DNA from: Pseudomonas brassicacearum subsp. neoaurantiaca | Lineage (GTDB): Bacteria; Pseudomonadota; Gammaproteobacteria; Pseudomonadales; Pseudomonadaceae | Direction of reading: 5' to 3' | DNA length: 64,000 nt | NCBI RefSeq assembly: GCF_013608025.1 | Contig: NZ_VDLV01000007.1 | Location: forward strand, 44,353-108,352 | Part shown: piece after piece, positions 22,078 to 35,558 of the stretch | Layout of the letters: every line of letters begins with the position of its first letter | Numbering within the stretch: position 1 is the first letter of the stretch | Program-made: the position numbers and the translations under genes | The notes under the pieces: generated by a model | Told to the model about the DNA's origin: nothing | Seen by the model: only the letters and a program-made list of their open reading frames with translations | The model's database searches: none

Positions 22078-23972
22078 GCGCTTTGCTCCAACTGGCGGCC
22101 CGCGCCGCGTTTTTTCAAATGAATCATCAACAGCGAAATCGCCGCCGGGGTGACACCAGGGATGCGCGATGCCTGGCCCAGGGTTTCTGGACGCGTTGCG
22201 CCGAGCTTGCTCTGGATTTCTTTCGACAACCCGGAAATGCCGGTGTAATCGATATCCACAGGCAGCTTGGTGTCTTCGCTGGCGCGTAAACGGGCGATTT
22301 CATCCTGCTGCCGATCGATGTAACCGGCGTATTTGGTCTTGATCTCGACCTGTTCGGCGACCTGTGGGTCTTCCGCACCCTGGCCAGTTACCTCCACCAA
22401 CCCGACATAGTCGATTTCCGGACGGCTCAACAGGTTGAGCAGGTTGTATTCATGGGTCAGCGGCGTGCCGAATTTTGCCGCAATGGCATCGCCCTGCTCG
22501 GTACCCGGACGAACCCAGGTACTTTTCAGGCGCTGCTCTTCCAGCTCGATATTCTCGCGTTTCTTGCAGAACGCGGCCCAGCGCGCGTCATCCACCAGAC
22601 CCAACTCGCGGCCTTTCTCGGTAAGGCGCAGGTCGGCGTTGTCTTCACGCAGGATCAGGCGATATTCGGCACGGGACGTAAACATCCGATACGGTTCCTG
22701 GGTACCCAGGGTAATCAGGTCGTCCACGAGCACACCGATGTATGCCTCATCGCGACGCGGGCACCAACTGTCTTTGCCCTGGGCACGCAGGGCCGCGTTG
22801 GCACCAGCCAGCAATCCTTGGGCGCCGGCTTCTTCGTAACCGGTAGTGCCGTTGATTTGCCCAGCGAAGAACAGACCACCAATAGCTTTGGTTTCCAGGC
22901 TGTACTTCAGATCGCGCGGATCGAAGTAGTCGTACTCGATCGCATACCCCGGACGCATGATGTGCGCGTTTTCCATGCCACGGATCGATTGCACGATCTG
23001 CAATTGCACGTCGAACGGCAGGCTTGTGGATATCCCGTTCGGATACAGCTCATGAGTGGTCAAACCTTCCGGCTCGATGAACACCTGATGGCTTTCCTTG
23101 TCGGCAAAGCGATGGATCTTGTCTTCGATCGACGGGCAATAGCGCGGGCCGACACCTTCGATTTCACCGGCAGCGGAATACATCGGCGAACGATCGAGGT
23201 TCGCCGCGATGATTTCGTGGGTGCGGGCGTTGGTATGGGTAATCCAGCAACTGACTTGCCGTGGATGCTGTTCCTTGTTGCCCATGAATGACATCACTGG
23301 GATCGGCGTATCGCCAGGCTGCTCGGTCATCACCGAGAAATCCACGGATTTGCCGTCGATGCGCGGTGGCGTACCGGTTTTGAGACGCCCGACACGCAAT
23401 GGCAACTCACGCAGACGGTGAGCCAGAGCAATCGATGGCGGATCACCCGCGCGACCACCGGAAAAATTCTGCAAACCAATGTGGATAAGTCCACCGAGGA
23501 AGGTCCCTGTGGTCAACACCACGGAATCGGCGAAGAAACGCAGGCCCATTTGTGTGACGACACCACGTACCTGGTCCTGCTCGACGATCAGATCATCGGC
23601 TGCTTGTTGAAATATCCACAGGTTCGGTTGGTTTTCCAGGATCTCGCGGACCGCGGCCTTGTACAGCACTCGGTCGGCCTGTGCGCGGGTAGCGCGCACC
23701 GCTGGGCCTTTGCGGCTGTTCAACACGCGAAACTGGATGCCGCCTTTATCAGTGGCGATGGCCATCGCGCCGCCAAGGGCATCGATTTCCTTGACCAAAT
23801 GGCTTTTGCCGATGCCACCAATGGCGGGGTTGCAGCTCATGGCGCCGAGGGTTTCCACGTTATGCGTCAACAACAGGGTTTTCGCGCCCATGCGTGCTGA
23901 TGCAAGTGCTGCCTCGGTACCGGCATGACCGCCGCCGATGACGATCACTTCAAAACGGGAAGGGAAATCCAC
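22074..23972 (-). CDS. mnmG: tRNA uridine 5-carboxymethylaminomethyl modification enzyme MnmG
   Basis: A 632-residue FAD protein that works with MnmE to modify the wobble uridine U34 of several tRNAs. Seen: [23 protein letters not shown] near the start, [38 protein letters not shown] near 155, and [17 protein letters not shown] near 370. The GTG at 23972 is chosen because GAGG lies six bases upstream and the protein then begins with the family-typical DFPSRFEV; the open frame continues 42 codons upstream. The long upstream gap contains a DnaA-box cluster. Confidence 0.96.
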   Translation of the reverse strand: MDFPSRFEVIVIGGGHAGTEAALASARMGAKTLLLTHNVETLGAMSCNPAIGGIGKSHLVKEIDALGGAMAIATDKGGIQFRVLNSRKGPAVRATRAQADRVLYKAAVREILENQPNLWIFQQAADDLIVEQDQVRGVVTQMGLRFFADSVVLTTGTFLGGLIHIGLQNFSGGRAGDPPSIALAHRLRELPLRVGRLKTGTPPRIDGKSVDFSVMTEQPGDTPIPVMSFMGNKEQHPRQVSCWITHTNARTHEIIAANLDRSPMYSAAGEIEGVGPRYCPSIEDKIHRFADKESHQVFIEPEGLTTHELYPNGISTSLPFDVQLQIVQSIRGMENAHIMRPGYAIEYDYFDPRDLKYSLETKAIGGLFFAGQINGTTGYEEAGAQGLLAGANAALRAQGKDSWCPRRDEAYIGVLVDDLITLGTQEPYRMFTSRAEYRLILREDNADLRLTEKGRELGLVDDARWAAFCKKRENIELEEQRLKSTWVRPGTEQGDAIAAKFGTPLTHEYNLLNLLSRPEIDYVGLVEVTGQGAEDPQVAEQVEIKTKYAGYIDRQQDEIARLRASEDTKLPVDIDYTGISGLSKEIQSKLGATRPETLGQASRIPGVTPAAISLLMIHLKKRGAGRQLEQSA

Positions 23973-24480
23973 CACGCACCTCGTGCCTGCTTTATTCAGG
24001 TAATTCGGAAATAGGTATTGAGTCTGGTCCTGGGGCGTTTTTCGAGCCAGGTCGGCAAGTATAGGGACTTCGCCCTTTCTAAAGAACCCTTTGCACAAAA
24101 TTTAACCAGCTGTGGAGAACTCGCGGTTAAAAAAATAAAAAAGAAAGAAATTTATAAAATCTTTGTTTTTATGTTTATTCTTACTGCCCACCCTTTCTGT
24201 GGATAAACATCTGCGTGCCTTGATTTACGCTATGTACAGAGATTGGAAACCCTGTGGTCATGTACCCGGGAGGGGCTTGGATAACCGGTGTAAGCCTGTG
24301 GATGAATGGGATGGTTATCCACAGAGGCGGTTATCTCCAGTTTTGAGGGCCGCTTATCAACTGACCTCAATGGCAGTTATTCACAGAGCTTAATCCACAA
24401 AAAACAGCCGCCAGGGGTCAGCCGCAGCGCCCACAGGCAAGCCGCCATCAAGGGCAATCGATCAATGAAAAAAGAGGAAG
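23973..24480. other. Second origin-like intergenic region: AT-rich stretch plus DnaA boxes
   Basis: No gene is seen between mnmG and mnmE. An AT-rich segment at about 24120-24185 is followed by DnaA boxes: TGTGGATAA at 24198-24206 and TTATCCACA at 24315-24323 (both perfect), plus near-matches TGTGGATGA (24297-24305), TTATTCACA (24377-24385) and TAATCCACA (24391-24399). The layout resembles oriC upstream of dnaA. In Pseudomonas, fragments from both this region and the dnaA-proximal region have historically been studied as possible origins; here function is only inferred. Confidence 0.6.
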
Positions 24481-24528
24481 AACCGGGTTTGTGTTGTGCT
24501 CGATAGGTTTACGAGAACAAACCCGGTT
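24464..24528 (-). terminator. Probable terminator of mnmE
   Basis: Read leftward after the mnmE stop, AACCGGGTTTGT (from 24528) pairs with ACAAACCCGGTT ending at 24481, a 12-pair stem with a 24-base loop, followed by CTTCCTCTTTTTTC. The large loop makes this somewhat less typical. Confidence 0.65.
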
Positions 24529-24540
24529 GGAAAGGCTGGG

Positions 24541-25911
24541 CTATTTACCGATGCAGAAGCTGGAGAAGATTCGACCCAGCAAGTCATCTGAGCTGAAGGC
24601 GCCGGTGATCTCACCGAGGGAATGTTGTGCCTGCCGAAGGTCTTCGGCCAACAACTCACCCGCCCCTGCCAAGGTCAGCTGCGCGCGGCCATGCTCCAGG
24701 GCGGCGCTGGCGTGGCGTAGCGCTTCAAGGTGCCTGCGGCGGGCACTGAAGCTGCTCTCCGACGTCTGTTCATAACCCATGCAGGCCTTGAGGTGGTCGC
24801 GCAGCAATTCCAGTCCCTCGCCCGCCGACTTTGCGCTGAGGCTGATAGTCACGTGGCCATCTTCGCTGACTTCAAGCGCAATCGCTTCTCCGGTCAGGTC
24901 GGCCTTGTTGCGGATCAGGGTGACTTTCGCTGGATCCGGGCGTACTTCGAGGAATTCCGGCCATAAGGCAAAAGGATCGTCCGCCTCCGGCGCGGTGGCA
25001 TCCACCACCAGCAATACTCGGTCGGCTTCGCTGATGGCCTTGAGTGCTCGTTCGACACCGATTTTTTCCACCTGGTCATCGGTGTCGCGCAGTCCTGCGG
25101 TATCCACCACATGCAGCGGCATGCCATCAATGTGGATATGTTCGCGCAATATATCCCGCGTGGTGCCGGCGATTTCGGTGACTATCGCAGCCTCTCGACC
25201 GGCCAATGCGTTGAGCAAACTGGACTTGCCTGCGTTAGGGCGTCCGGCAATCACCACGGTCATTCCATCACGCAACAAGGCACCCTGCCCGGCCTCGCGC
25301 AGTACTGTGGATAATTCATCACGGACCTTATCAAGCATATTCAGCACGTGGCCATCGGCAAGAAAGTCGATTTCCTCTTCCGGAAAGTCGATCGCGGCCT
25401 CGACGTAGATCCGCAGGCCAATCAATTGTTCGGTGAGATTATGCACACGCTGGGAAAAGGCTCCTTGCAAGGAACGCAACGCGTTGCGGGCAGCCTGTGA
25501 AGAACTGGCTTCGATCAAGTCGGCAATCGCTTCGGCCTGGGCCAGGTCGAGCTTGTCGTTAAGGAATGCGCGTTCGCTGAATTCTCCCGGCCGGGCCAGG
25601 CGGCAGCCCAGTTCAAGGCAACGTTTGAGCAGCATGTCCAGGACAACCGGGCCGCCATGTCCCTGCAATTCCAATACATCTTCGCCGGTGAACGAATTGG
25701 GCCCTGGAAAATACAAGGCGAGCCCTTCATCAAGCACCTGCTGCTGCGAATCGAAAAAAGGGCCGTAATGAGCAAACCGCGGCTTGAGTTCACGACCGCT
25801 GATTGCCTTGGCCGCGACACCGGCCAGGGGCCCCGAAATACGGACGATGCCGACACCACCGCGCCCTTGGGCGGTGGCAACGGCGGCGATAGTTTCACGC
25901 GGTGTACTCAT
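24541..25911 (-). CDS. mnmE: tRNA modification GTPase MnmE
   Basis: A 456-residue GTPase, partner of MnmG in tRNA U34 modification. The N-terminal tetrahydrofolate-binding domain begins [27 protein letters not shown]. The G domain has [16 protein letters not shown] near 223, DTAGLRD near 270 and NKAD near 335. The C-terminal FCIGK has the conserved Cys. The ATG at 25911 is chosen by family N-terminus over an upstream TTG. A hairpin terminator separates it from yidC. Confidence 0.97.
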   Translation of the reverse strand: MSTPRETIAAVATAQGRGGVGIVRISGPLAGVAAKAISGRELKPRFAHYGPFFDSQQQVLDEGLALYFPGPNSFTGEDVLELQGHGGPVVLDMLLKRCLELGCRLARPGEFSERAFLNDKLDLAQAEAIADLIEASSSQAARNALRSLQGAFSQRVHNLTEQLIGLRIYVEAAIDFPEEEIDFLADGHVLNMLDKVRDELSTVLREAGQGALLRDGMTVVIAGRPNAGKSSLLNALAGREAAIVTEIAGTTRDILREHIHIDGMPLHVVDTAGLRDTDDQVEKIGVERALKAISEADRVLLVVDATAPEADDPFALWPEFLEVRPDPAKVTLIRNKADLTGEAIALEVSEDGHVTISLSAKSAGEGLELLRDHLKACMGYEQTSESSFSARRRHLEALRHASAALEHGRAQLTLAGAGELLAEDLRQAQHSLGEITGAFSSDDLLGRIFSSFCIGK

Positions 25912-25942
25912 AAACCGGTATCCAGACAAAAGTGGCAGATAG

Positions 25943-25970
25943 CAAAACGCCCCACTAGGGGGCGTTTTGT
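25943..25970. terminator. Hairpin terminator between yidC and mnmE
   Basis: CAAAACGCCCC and GGGGCGTTTTG arms enclose a short loop, with the T run forming part of the stem, so it could terminate in both directions. A perfect DnaA box, TTATCCACA, follows at 25975-25983. Confidence 0.75.
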
Positions 25971-25990
25971 GTGGTTATCCACAGAGCAAG

Positions 25991-27673
25991 TTACGCCTCG
26001 GCTTTTTTCGTAGCCGCTTCGATCTTACGCGTGATGTACCACTGCTGGGTGATCGACAGCACGTTGTTCACAACCCAGTACAGCACAAGACCCGCCGGGA
26101 ACCAGAGGAAGAAGAAGGTGAAGATGATCGGCATCATCTTCATGACCTTCGCCTGCATCGGATCCGGAGGCGTTGGGTTCAGTCGCTGTTGGATGAACAT
26201 GGTCGCGCCCATGATGATCGGCAGGATGAAGAACGGATCCTTGATCGACAGGTCGGTTATCCACAGCATGAACGGTGCCTGACGCATCTCCACGCTTTCC
26301 AGCAGAACCCAATACAGCGACAGGAACACCGGCATTTGCACAAGAATCGGCAAGCAACCACCCAGCGGGTTGATCTTCTCCTTCTTGTACAGCTCCATCA
26401 TGGCCTGGGACATTTTCTGCCGGTCATCGCCATGTTGTTCTTTCAAGGCGGCCAGTTTCGGTGCCACTGCACGCATACGCGCCATGGATTTGTAGCTGGC
26501 GGCCGACAGTGGGAAGAAGATCCCCTTGATCAGCATGGTCAGGAAAATGATCGACCAGCCCCAGTTACCCACGATGCTGTGGATATGTTGCAGCAGCCAG
26601 AAAATCGGCTGGGCGATGAACCACAGGAAACCGTAGTCGACGGTCAGTTCCAGGCCTGGGGACAACTCTTTCAGTACCGCCTGGCTTTTCGGGCCAGCGT
26701 AGAGAATGGCACTGGTTTCGGCCTTGGCACCTGGCGCAGCGGTCAACGCCGGGCCGGTGTAACCGATAATGTAGTTGCCTTTACTGTCTTTACGCGTCTG
26801 GACGATATTGCTCTCGCCTTTCTGCGGGACCCAAGCAGTTACAAAATAATGCTGCAGCCAGGCAACCCAGCCACCTTGGACGGTTTCTTTCAGCTGAGCC
26901 TTGTCCATGTCTTTCATGGACACTTTTTTGTACGGCTCCGAACTTGTCCACAGGGCAGCACCCAGATAGGTCGCGGTGCCAGTGGCGGTGCTGGAAGATG
27001 GATCGGAGCTGGCGTCACGCTTGAGCTGGGCAAACATCGCGCCAGACCAGGTCTGGGCACTCTGGTTGTCGATCAGGTAGGACACGGTTACGTCATACAG
27101 GCCACGCTTGAGCGTGAAACGCTTGATGTAGTTGACGCTGTCCTTGCTGAACTTCAGGTCTACGACCAGTTGATCCTGGCCATCAGCCAGTTGATAAACC
27201 TTCTTCTCGGCGGAATAAACCGGACGACCGGCCGGGCTTGCATCCGGACCGTTGGCCCCGATCAAGCCACTTTGTGCCAGATAGGTACGTTCGTTGCCGT
27301 TATCGAACAACTGGAACGGGATTTCCGGATGATCCTGACGGCGCGGATACAACGGCAGCTTCAATTGAGCGACGTCGCCGCCTTGTGGATCGATCGCCAG
27401 CTCGAGCACGTCGGTCTTGATCTGGATAAGATCCTTGCTCGCAGCCACAGGCGCTTCGGCTGGAGCACTGGTATCGCTTGCCGCGCGTGGGACATCGTCA
27501 TTGCTGGCGGTGTTATTGCCAGCCGTCGTGTCCGGCAGGCTCGGTGCGGTATTGCTGGCTGCAACATTCTGAGTCGGCAGGGCAGCCTGGCCATAGTCCT
27601 GGTTCCATTTAAGGACCATGACGTAGGACACGATTGCCAGGGCGACGATCAGGATCGTGCGTTTGATATCCAT
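25991..27673 (-). CDS. yidC: Membrane protein insertase YidC
   Basis: A 560-residue inner-membrane insertase that assists Sec-dependent and independent insertion of membrane proteins, including the Fo c subunit. Seen: N-terminal anchor MDIKRTILIVALAIVSYVMVLKW, a large periplasmic beta-sandwich domain (about 60-345), then the conserved membrane core beginning WGWSIIFLTMLIKGIFFPLSAASYKSMARMRAV and containing NPLGGCLPILVQMPVFLSLYWVLLESVEMR. Length is typical of gammaproteobacteria. It starts two bases after the yidD stop. Confidence 0.97.
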   Translation of the reverse strand: MDIKRTILIVALAIVSYVMVLKWNQDYGQAALPTQNVAASNTAPSLPDTTAGNNTASNDDVPRAASDTSAPAEAPVAASKDLIQIKTDVLELAIDPQGGDVAQLKLPLYPRRQDHPEIPFQLFDNGNERTYLAQSGLIGANGPDASPAGRPVYSAEKKVYQLADGQDQLVVDLKFSKDSVNYIKRFTLKRGLYDVTVSYLIDNQSAQTWSGAMFAQLKRDASSDPSSSTATGTATYLGAALWTSSEPYKKVSMKDMDKAQLKETVQGGWVAWLQHYFVTAWVPQKGESNIVQTRKDSKGNYIIGYTGPALTAAPGAKAETSAILYAGPKSQAVLKELSPGLELTVDYGFLWFIAQPIFWLLQHIHSIVGNWGWSIIFLTMLIKGIFFPLSAASYKSMARMRAVAPKLAALKEQHGDDRQKMSQAMMELYKKEKINPLGGCLPILVQMPVFLSLYWVLLESVEMRQAPFMLWITDLSIKDPFFILPIIMGATMFIQQRLNPTPPDPMQAKVMKMMPIIFTFFFLWFPAGLVLYWVVNNVLSITQQWYITRKIEAATKKAEA

Positions 27674-27675
27674 GA

Positions 27676-27921
27676 TTACTCGGCCATCGAAGAAGAACGG
27701 GAGGTAGGGATAGGCGGAACCGGGTCATAACCGCCGGGATTCCACGGATGACAGCGACCTAAACGACGAAAGGTCAGCCAGCCACCGCGCAGGAGGCCAT
27801 GATTTTCTATGGCTTCGTACGCGTAGCAGGAACAACTGGGGTAGAAACGACAGTGACTGGCCATCAAAGGACTAATGGCGTAGCGATAAAACTGGATCGG
27901 AACGAGTGCCAGTTTACGCAT
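27676..27921 (-). CDS. yidD: Membrane protein insertion efficiency factor YidD
   Basis: An 81-residue member of the small YidD family, encoded between rnpA and yidC as in most bacteria. The family block [19 protein letters not shown] is followed by [11 protein letters not shown] and [17 protein letters not shown], with three conserved Cys residues. It is thought to help YidC-dependent insertion at the inner membrane. Its start overlaps the rnpA end by eight bases. Confidence 0.94.
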   Translation of the reverse strand: MRKLALVPIQFYRYAISPLMASHCRFYPSCSCYAYEAIENHGLLRGGWLTFRRLGRCHPWNPGGYDPVPPIPTSRSSSMAE

Positions 27922-28315
27922 CGTGACTGTCTACCCCTACAGTTTCGGTGTTGACTGCTGGTACCGGCTTATTACGGGCCAGTCGCTTCCAGAGCTTGCC
28001 GAAATGCTGAATCAATTCGGGGTTTTCTACGTCACCCAAACCTTTGCGCGCGACGATAACTATGTCCCAGCCGACCAGTGAATCCTGGTTCAGGCGAAAC
28101 GATTCGCGCATCAGACGTTTGAGGCGATTGCGCTGAACGGAGAGCTTGACGCTCTTTTTCCCGATAACCAGCCCGAGTCGGGGGTGATCGAGATCGTTGC
28201 TGCGCGCAAGGAGCAGGAGATTTTTCCCCGGAACCTTGCCGGTAGGGGAGTCAAAGACTGCCTTGAAATGCCGGGGTGTAAGCAGACGCTTTTCCCGACT
28301 GAAGTCCTGACTCAC
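27914..28315 (-). CDS. rnpA: Ribonuclease P protein component
   Basis: A 133-residue basic protein subunit of RNase P, which trims the 5' leader of pre-tRNAs together with the M1 RNA. The hallmark [13 protein letters not shown] is near residue 62, and [17 protein letters not shown] starts the protein. The GTG at 28315 is chosen by family N-terminus; GGAG directly abuts it, so the precise start is less certain, and the frame is open upstream across rpmH. It follows rpmH by 16 bases. Confidence 0.92.
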   Translation of the reverse strand: MSQDFSREKRLLTPRHFKAVFDSPTGKVPGKNLLLLARSNDLDHPRLGLVIGKKSVKLSVQRNRLKRLMRESFRLNQDSLVGWDIVIVARKGLGDVENPELIQHFGKLWKRLARNKPVPAVNTETVGVDSHDA

Positions 28316-28331
28316 CTCCAGTGCCGGATTA

Positions 28332-28466
28332 TCAAACTGCCAGACGCGCACGACCTTTGGCGCGACGACGCGACAGGACGGCACGACCGTTCTTGGTAGC
28401 CATGCGAGCACGGAAACCGTGGGTACGAGCGCGTTTGATAGTGCTTGGTTGGAAAGTACGTTTCAT
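28332..28466 (-). CDS. rpmH: 50S ribosomal protein L34
   Basis: A 44-residue, very basic protein: it begins [18 protein letters not shown], continues through [20 protein letters not shown] and ends RARLAV. This matches bacterial L34 along its full length. It is the first gene of the leftward rpmH-rnpA-yidD-yidC group and faces dnaA across oriC. Confidence 0.97.
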   Translation of the reverse strand: MKRTFQPSTIKRARTHGFRARMATKNGRAVLSRRRAKGRARLAV

Positions 28467-29027
28467 GTCGTGTTACCTGGTTCGTCCACAACGGGCCGGA
28501 ATGGCCCCCGTTTTAAGAGACCGGGGATTCTAGAGAAAGCAAGCCTCTAGGTCAATTTCCAACCAGCGTTTCCTTTAAATAGATGTCCAGGCGCTTTCGG
28601 CTGATTCGTCACACAGCGCTAGATATAGAAATAAAGAAGGGAATTATTTAAAGCTTTTCTGTAAAGCTTATAAAAGCAAGGTCGGCACCTATCTGTGGAT
28701 AACTGCTAGGAGGCCTTGTAATCCGCCATGTACAGAGAATGACAACTACGCGGGAAAGCAGTGTTCAGCCTGTGCTGCGCTGTCGGATAAGCTGTGGGTG
28801 GAATGGCCATTTACCCACAGACGGTTTATCCACTGAGTTGACCCCCCACTTGTGCAACGACCTCAGGCCGGGTTATCCACAGAGCTTATCCACCGACCGC
28901 CCGTCGCCTTTCGTTCACCTAAAACATTGATAAATCATTGTCGACCGACAAGCCGCATGTGGATAAGTGAGCGACTGATCGCTACAATGGCCGCTTGTTT
29001 TTGCCTCACCGGCTTTCAACTTAGGGG
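28467..29027. other. oriC: Chromosomal replication origin oriC
   Basis: The 561-base gene-free gap between rpmH and dnaA holds perfect DnaA boxes at 28694-28702 (TGTGGATAA), 28873-28881 (TTATCCACA) and 28958-28966 (TGTGGATAA), and one-mismatch boxes at 28826-28834 and 28886-28894. TTACCCACA at 28811-28819 is another near-match. An AT-rich segment at about 28610-28680 is the likely unwinding element. Both position and content match the Pseudomonas dnaA-proximal origin. The dnaA promoter must lie in its right part. Confidence 0.92.
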
Positions 29028-30563
29028 ATGTCCGTGTCAGTGGAACTTTGGCAGCAGTGCGTGGAGCTTTTGCGCGATGAGCTGCCTGCCCAACAATTCA
29101 ACACTTGGATCCGTCCGCTACAGGTCGAAGCCGAAGGCGACGAATTGCGCGTCTATGCGCCAAACCGTTTCGTCCTAGACTGGGTGAATGAAAAATACCT
29201 GGGCCGGGTCATGGAACTGCTCGACGAGCATGGCAATGGCATGGCGCCTGCGCTGTCCTTATTAATAGGCAGCAAGCGCAGCTCGGCACCCCGCGCCGCG
29301 CCCAATGCGCCGCTGGCTGCTGCCGCAGCTTCCCAGGCCCAGCAGGCAGCCCCGGCACCGGTCAACAACCATGCCGCCCCGGCGCCCACGCCCGCCCCGA
29401 GCAAACGCAACGCGCAAAAGGTTGCCGAAGTCAGCGAAGAGCCCTCTCGGGACAGCTTCGACCCAATGGCCGGCGCCAGCTCCCAGCAGGCACCGGTGCG
29501 GGCCGAACAGCGCACCGTCCAGGTCGAAGGCGCCCTCAAGCACACCAGCTACCTGAACCGGACGTTTACCTTCGAGAATTTCGTCGAAGGTAAATCCAAC
29601 CAGTTGGCTCGCGCGGCGGCCTGGCAGGTGGCGGACAACCCCAAGCACGGCTACAACCCGCTCTTCCTGTATGGCGGCGTTGGCTTGGGTAAGACCCACT
29701 TGATGCACGCGGTGGGCAACCATCTATTAAAGAAGAATCCGAATGCCAAGGTCGTCTACTTGCATTCCGAGCGTTTCGTGGCCGACATGGTCAAGGCCTT
29801 GCAACTGAACGCGATCAACGAGTTCAAGCGTTTCTACCGTTCGGTGGACGCCTTGCTGATCGATGACATTCAGTTCTTCGCCCGCAAGGAACGCTCCCAG
29901 GAAGAGTTTTTCCACACCTTCAACGCATTGCTTGAAGGCGGGCAGCAGGTCATCCTCACCAGCGACCGTTACCCGAAGGAGATCGAAGGCCTCGAGGAAC
30001 GCCTCAAGTCACGCTTCGGTTGGGGCCTGACGGTTGCCGTCGAGCCGCCGGAGCTGGAAACCCGCGTCGCGATCCTGATGAAGAAGGCCGACCAAGCCAA
30101 GGTCGAACTGCCTCATGACGCCGCGTTCTTTATTGCACAGCGTATTCGCTCGAACGTGCGTGAACTCGAAGGCGCCCTCAAGCGGGTGATCGCTCACTCG
30201 CACTTCATGGGACGCGATATCACCATCGAGCTCATCCGTGAATCCTTGAAAGACTTGTTGGCGCTGCAGGACAAGCTGGTATCTGTGGATAACATTCAGC
30301 GTACCGTTGCTGAATACTACAAGATCAAGATTTCCGACCTGCTGTCCAAACGCCGTTCGCGTTCGGTAGCTCGTCCGCGCCAAGTGGCCATGGCCCTGTC
30401 CAAGGAACTGACCAACCACAGCCTGCCGGAAATCGGTGATGTGTTTGGCGGACGCGACCACACCACCGTGCTGCACGCCTGCCGCAAGATCAACGAACTT
30501 AAGGAATCCGACGCGGACATCCGCGAGGACTACAAGAACCTGCTGCGTACACTGACCACTTGA
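29028..30563 (+). CDS. dnaA: Chromosomal replication initiator protein DnaA
   Basis: A 511-residue AAA+ initiator that binds DnaA boxes and melts oriC. Domain I starts [29 protein letters not shown] long Ala/Pro-rich linker (about 85-165) is domain II. Domain III has Walker [18 protein letters not shown] and Walker B LLIDDIQF. Domain IV ends with the DNA-binding signature [15 protein letters not shown]. The DnaA box at 30285-30293 (TGTGGATAA) lies inside its own coding region. Confidence 0.98.
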   Translation: MSVSVELWQQCVELLRDELPAQQFNTWIRPLQVEAEGDELRVYAPNRFVLDWVNEKYLGRVMELLDEHGNGMAPALSLLIGSKRSSAPRAAPNAPLAAAAASQAQQAAPAPVNNHAAPAPTPAPSKRNAQKVAEVSEEPSRDSFDPMAGASSQQAPVRAEQRTVQVEGALKHTSYLNRTFTFENFVEGKSNQLARAAAWQVADNPKHGYNPLFLYGGVGLGKTHLMHAVGNHLLKKNPNAKVVYLHSERFVADMVKALQLNAINEFKRFYRSVDALLIDDIQFFARKERSQEEFFHTFNALLEGGQQVILTSDRYPKEIEGLEERLKSRFGWGLTVAVEPPELETRVAILMKKADQAKVELPHDAAFFIAQRIRSNVRELEGALKRVIAHSHFMGRDITIELIRESLKDLLALQDKLVSVDNIQRTVAEYYKIKISDLLSKRRSRSVARPRQVAMALSKELTNHSLPEIGDVFGGRDHTTVLHACRKINELKESDADIREDYKNLLRTLTT

Positions 30564-30602
30564 TGACCAATAGCGCAGCTTATTAAGGCAAGGGACTAGA
30601 CC

Positions 30603-31706
30603 ATGCATTTCACCATTCAACGCGAAGCCCTGTTGAAACCCCTGCAACTGGTCGCGGGCGTCGTCGAACGCCGCCAGACCTTGCCGGTACTTTCCAACGT
30701 GCTGCTGGTTGTCGAAGGCCAGCAATTGTCGCTGACCGGTACCGATCTGGAAGTCGAACTGGTCGGTCGTGTGCAACTTGAGGAACCGGCCGATCCGGGT
30801 TCCATCACCGTGCCGGCGCGCAAGCTGATGGACATCTGCAAGAGCCTGCCCAACGATGCGCTGATCGACATCAAGGTCGATGAGCAGAAGCTCGTGGTCA
30901 AGGCCGGTCGCAGCCGCTTCACCCTGTCCACCTTGCCCGCCAACGATTTCCCAACTGTGGAAGAAGGCCCGGGTTCGCTGACCTGCAGCCTGGACCAGAG
31001 CAAATTGCGTCGCCTGATCGAACGCACCAGCTTCGCCATGGCCCAGCAGGACGTACGTTACTACCTCAACGGCATGCTCCTGGAAGTGTCTGCCGGCGTT
31101 ATCCGTGCTGTTGCCACTGATGGTCACCGCCTGGCCATGTGCTCGATGCAGGCCGATATCGGTCAGCCGGATCGCCACCAGGTGATCGTGCCGCGCAAAG
31201 GTATCCTGGAGCTGGCCCGCCTGCTGACCGAGCCCGACGGCAACGTCAGCATCGTGCTGGGTCAGCACCACATCCGCGCCACGACCGGAGAATTCACCTT
31301 CACTTCGAAACTGGTGGACGGCAAGTTCCCTGATTACGAGCGCGTGCTGCCCAAAGGTGGCGACAAGCTGGTGCTGGGCGATCGTCAGGCCTTGCGCGAA
31401 GCCTTCAGCCGTACCGCGATCCTCTCCAACGAGAAGTACCGTGGCATTCGCCTGCAACTGGCCAATGGTCAGCTGAAGATCCAGGCAAATAACCCGGAGC
31501 AGGAAGAAGCGGAAGAAGAAGTGGGCGTTGAGTACAACGGCGGCTCCCTGGAAATCGGTTTCAACGTCAGCTACCTGCTCGACGTGCTGGGTGTAATGAC
31601 CACCGAGCAGGTTCGTCTGATCCTGTCCGATTCCAACAGCAGTGCGCTGGTGCAGGAGTCCGACAACGACGATTCGGCTTACGTTGTCATGCCGATGCGT
31701 CTGTAA
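30603..31706 (+). CDS. dnaN: DNA polymerase III beta sliding clamp
   Basis: A 367-residue clamp made of three similar domains; the dimer encircles DNA and tethers polymerase. The N-terminus MHFTIQREALLKPLQLVAGVVERRQTLPVLSN and the C-terminal YVVMPMRL are typical. It is 39 bases downstream of dnaA and probably co-transcribed with dnaA and recF. Confidence 0.98.
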   Translation: MHFTIQREALLKPLQLVAGVVERRQTLPVLSNVLLVVEGQQLSLTGTDLEVELVGRVQLEEPADPGSITVPARKLMDICKSLPNDALIDIKVDEQKLVVKAGRSRFTLSTLPANDFPTVEEGPGSLTCSLDQSKLRRLIERTSFAMAQQDVRYYLNGMLLEVSAGVIRAVATDGHRLAMCSMQADIGQPDRHQVIVPRKGILELARLLTEPDGNVSIVLGQHHIRATTGEFTFTSKLVDGKFPDYERVLPKGGDKLVLGDRQALREAFSRTAILSNEKYRGIRLQLANGQLKIQANNPEQEEAEEEVGVEYNGGSLEIGFNVSYLLDVLGVMTTEQVRLILSDSNSSALVQESDNDDSAYVVMPMRL

Positions 31707-31726
31707 TCATGCTCAGCAGAAGCTAG

Positions 31727-35253
<3,527 letters not shown>

Positions 35254-35280
35254 TCCTTGCGCAGCACCCCGTTCCAACAA

Positions 35281-35312
35281 AAAGCCAACGCACATGCGTT
35301 GGCTTTTTTTTT
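35281..35312 (+). terminator. Rho-independent terminator of gyrB
   Basis: AAAGCCAACGC-ACAT-GCGTTGGCTTT followed by a run of T residues is a classic intrinsic terminator. It ends the dnaA-dnaN-recF-gyrB block. The rest of the gap to 35558 shows no gene and should hold the permease promoter. Confidence 0.93.
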
Positions 35313-35558
35313 ACGCTTGAAAACAGCTGCCTTCTTTCTAACCCAAGTGGCCCTTTAAGGGGTAAGCAGGTAACACCCTGGCATAAAGCCTTCATTCTAA
35401 ATGAGTTACGAATCTTGGAAGAGTCCCGGATTACGGGAGCTTCAAATATTCTGGCGCAAAATTTGCGTGTTTAATAACTTACACATCGTTTCTTTAAATT
35501 TACAGAAAGCGATGGGACGAGATGGTACGAAAAAATCCAAATACCAAGGGTAGTCTCA

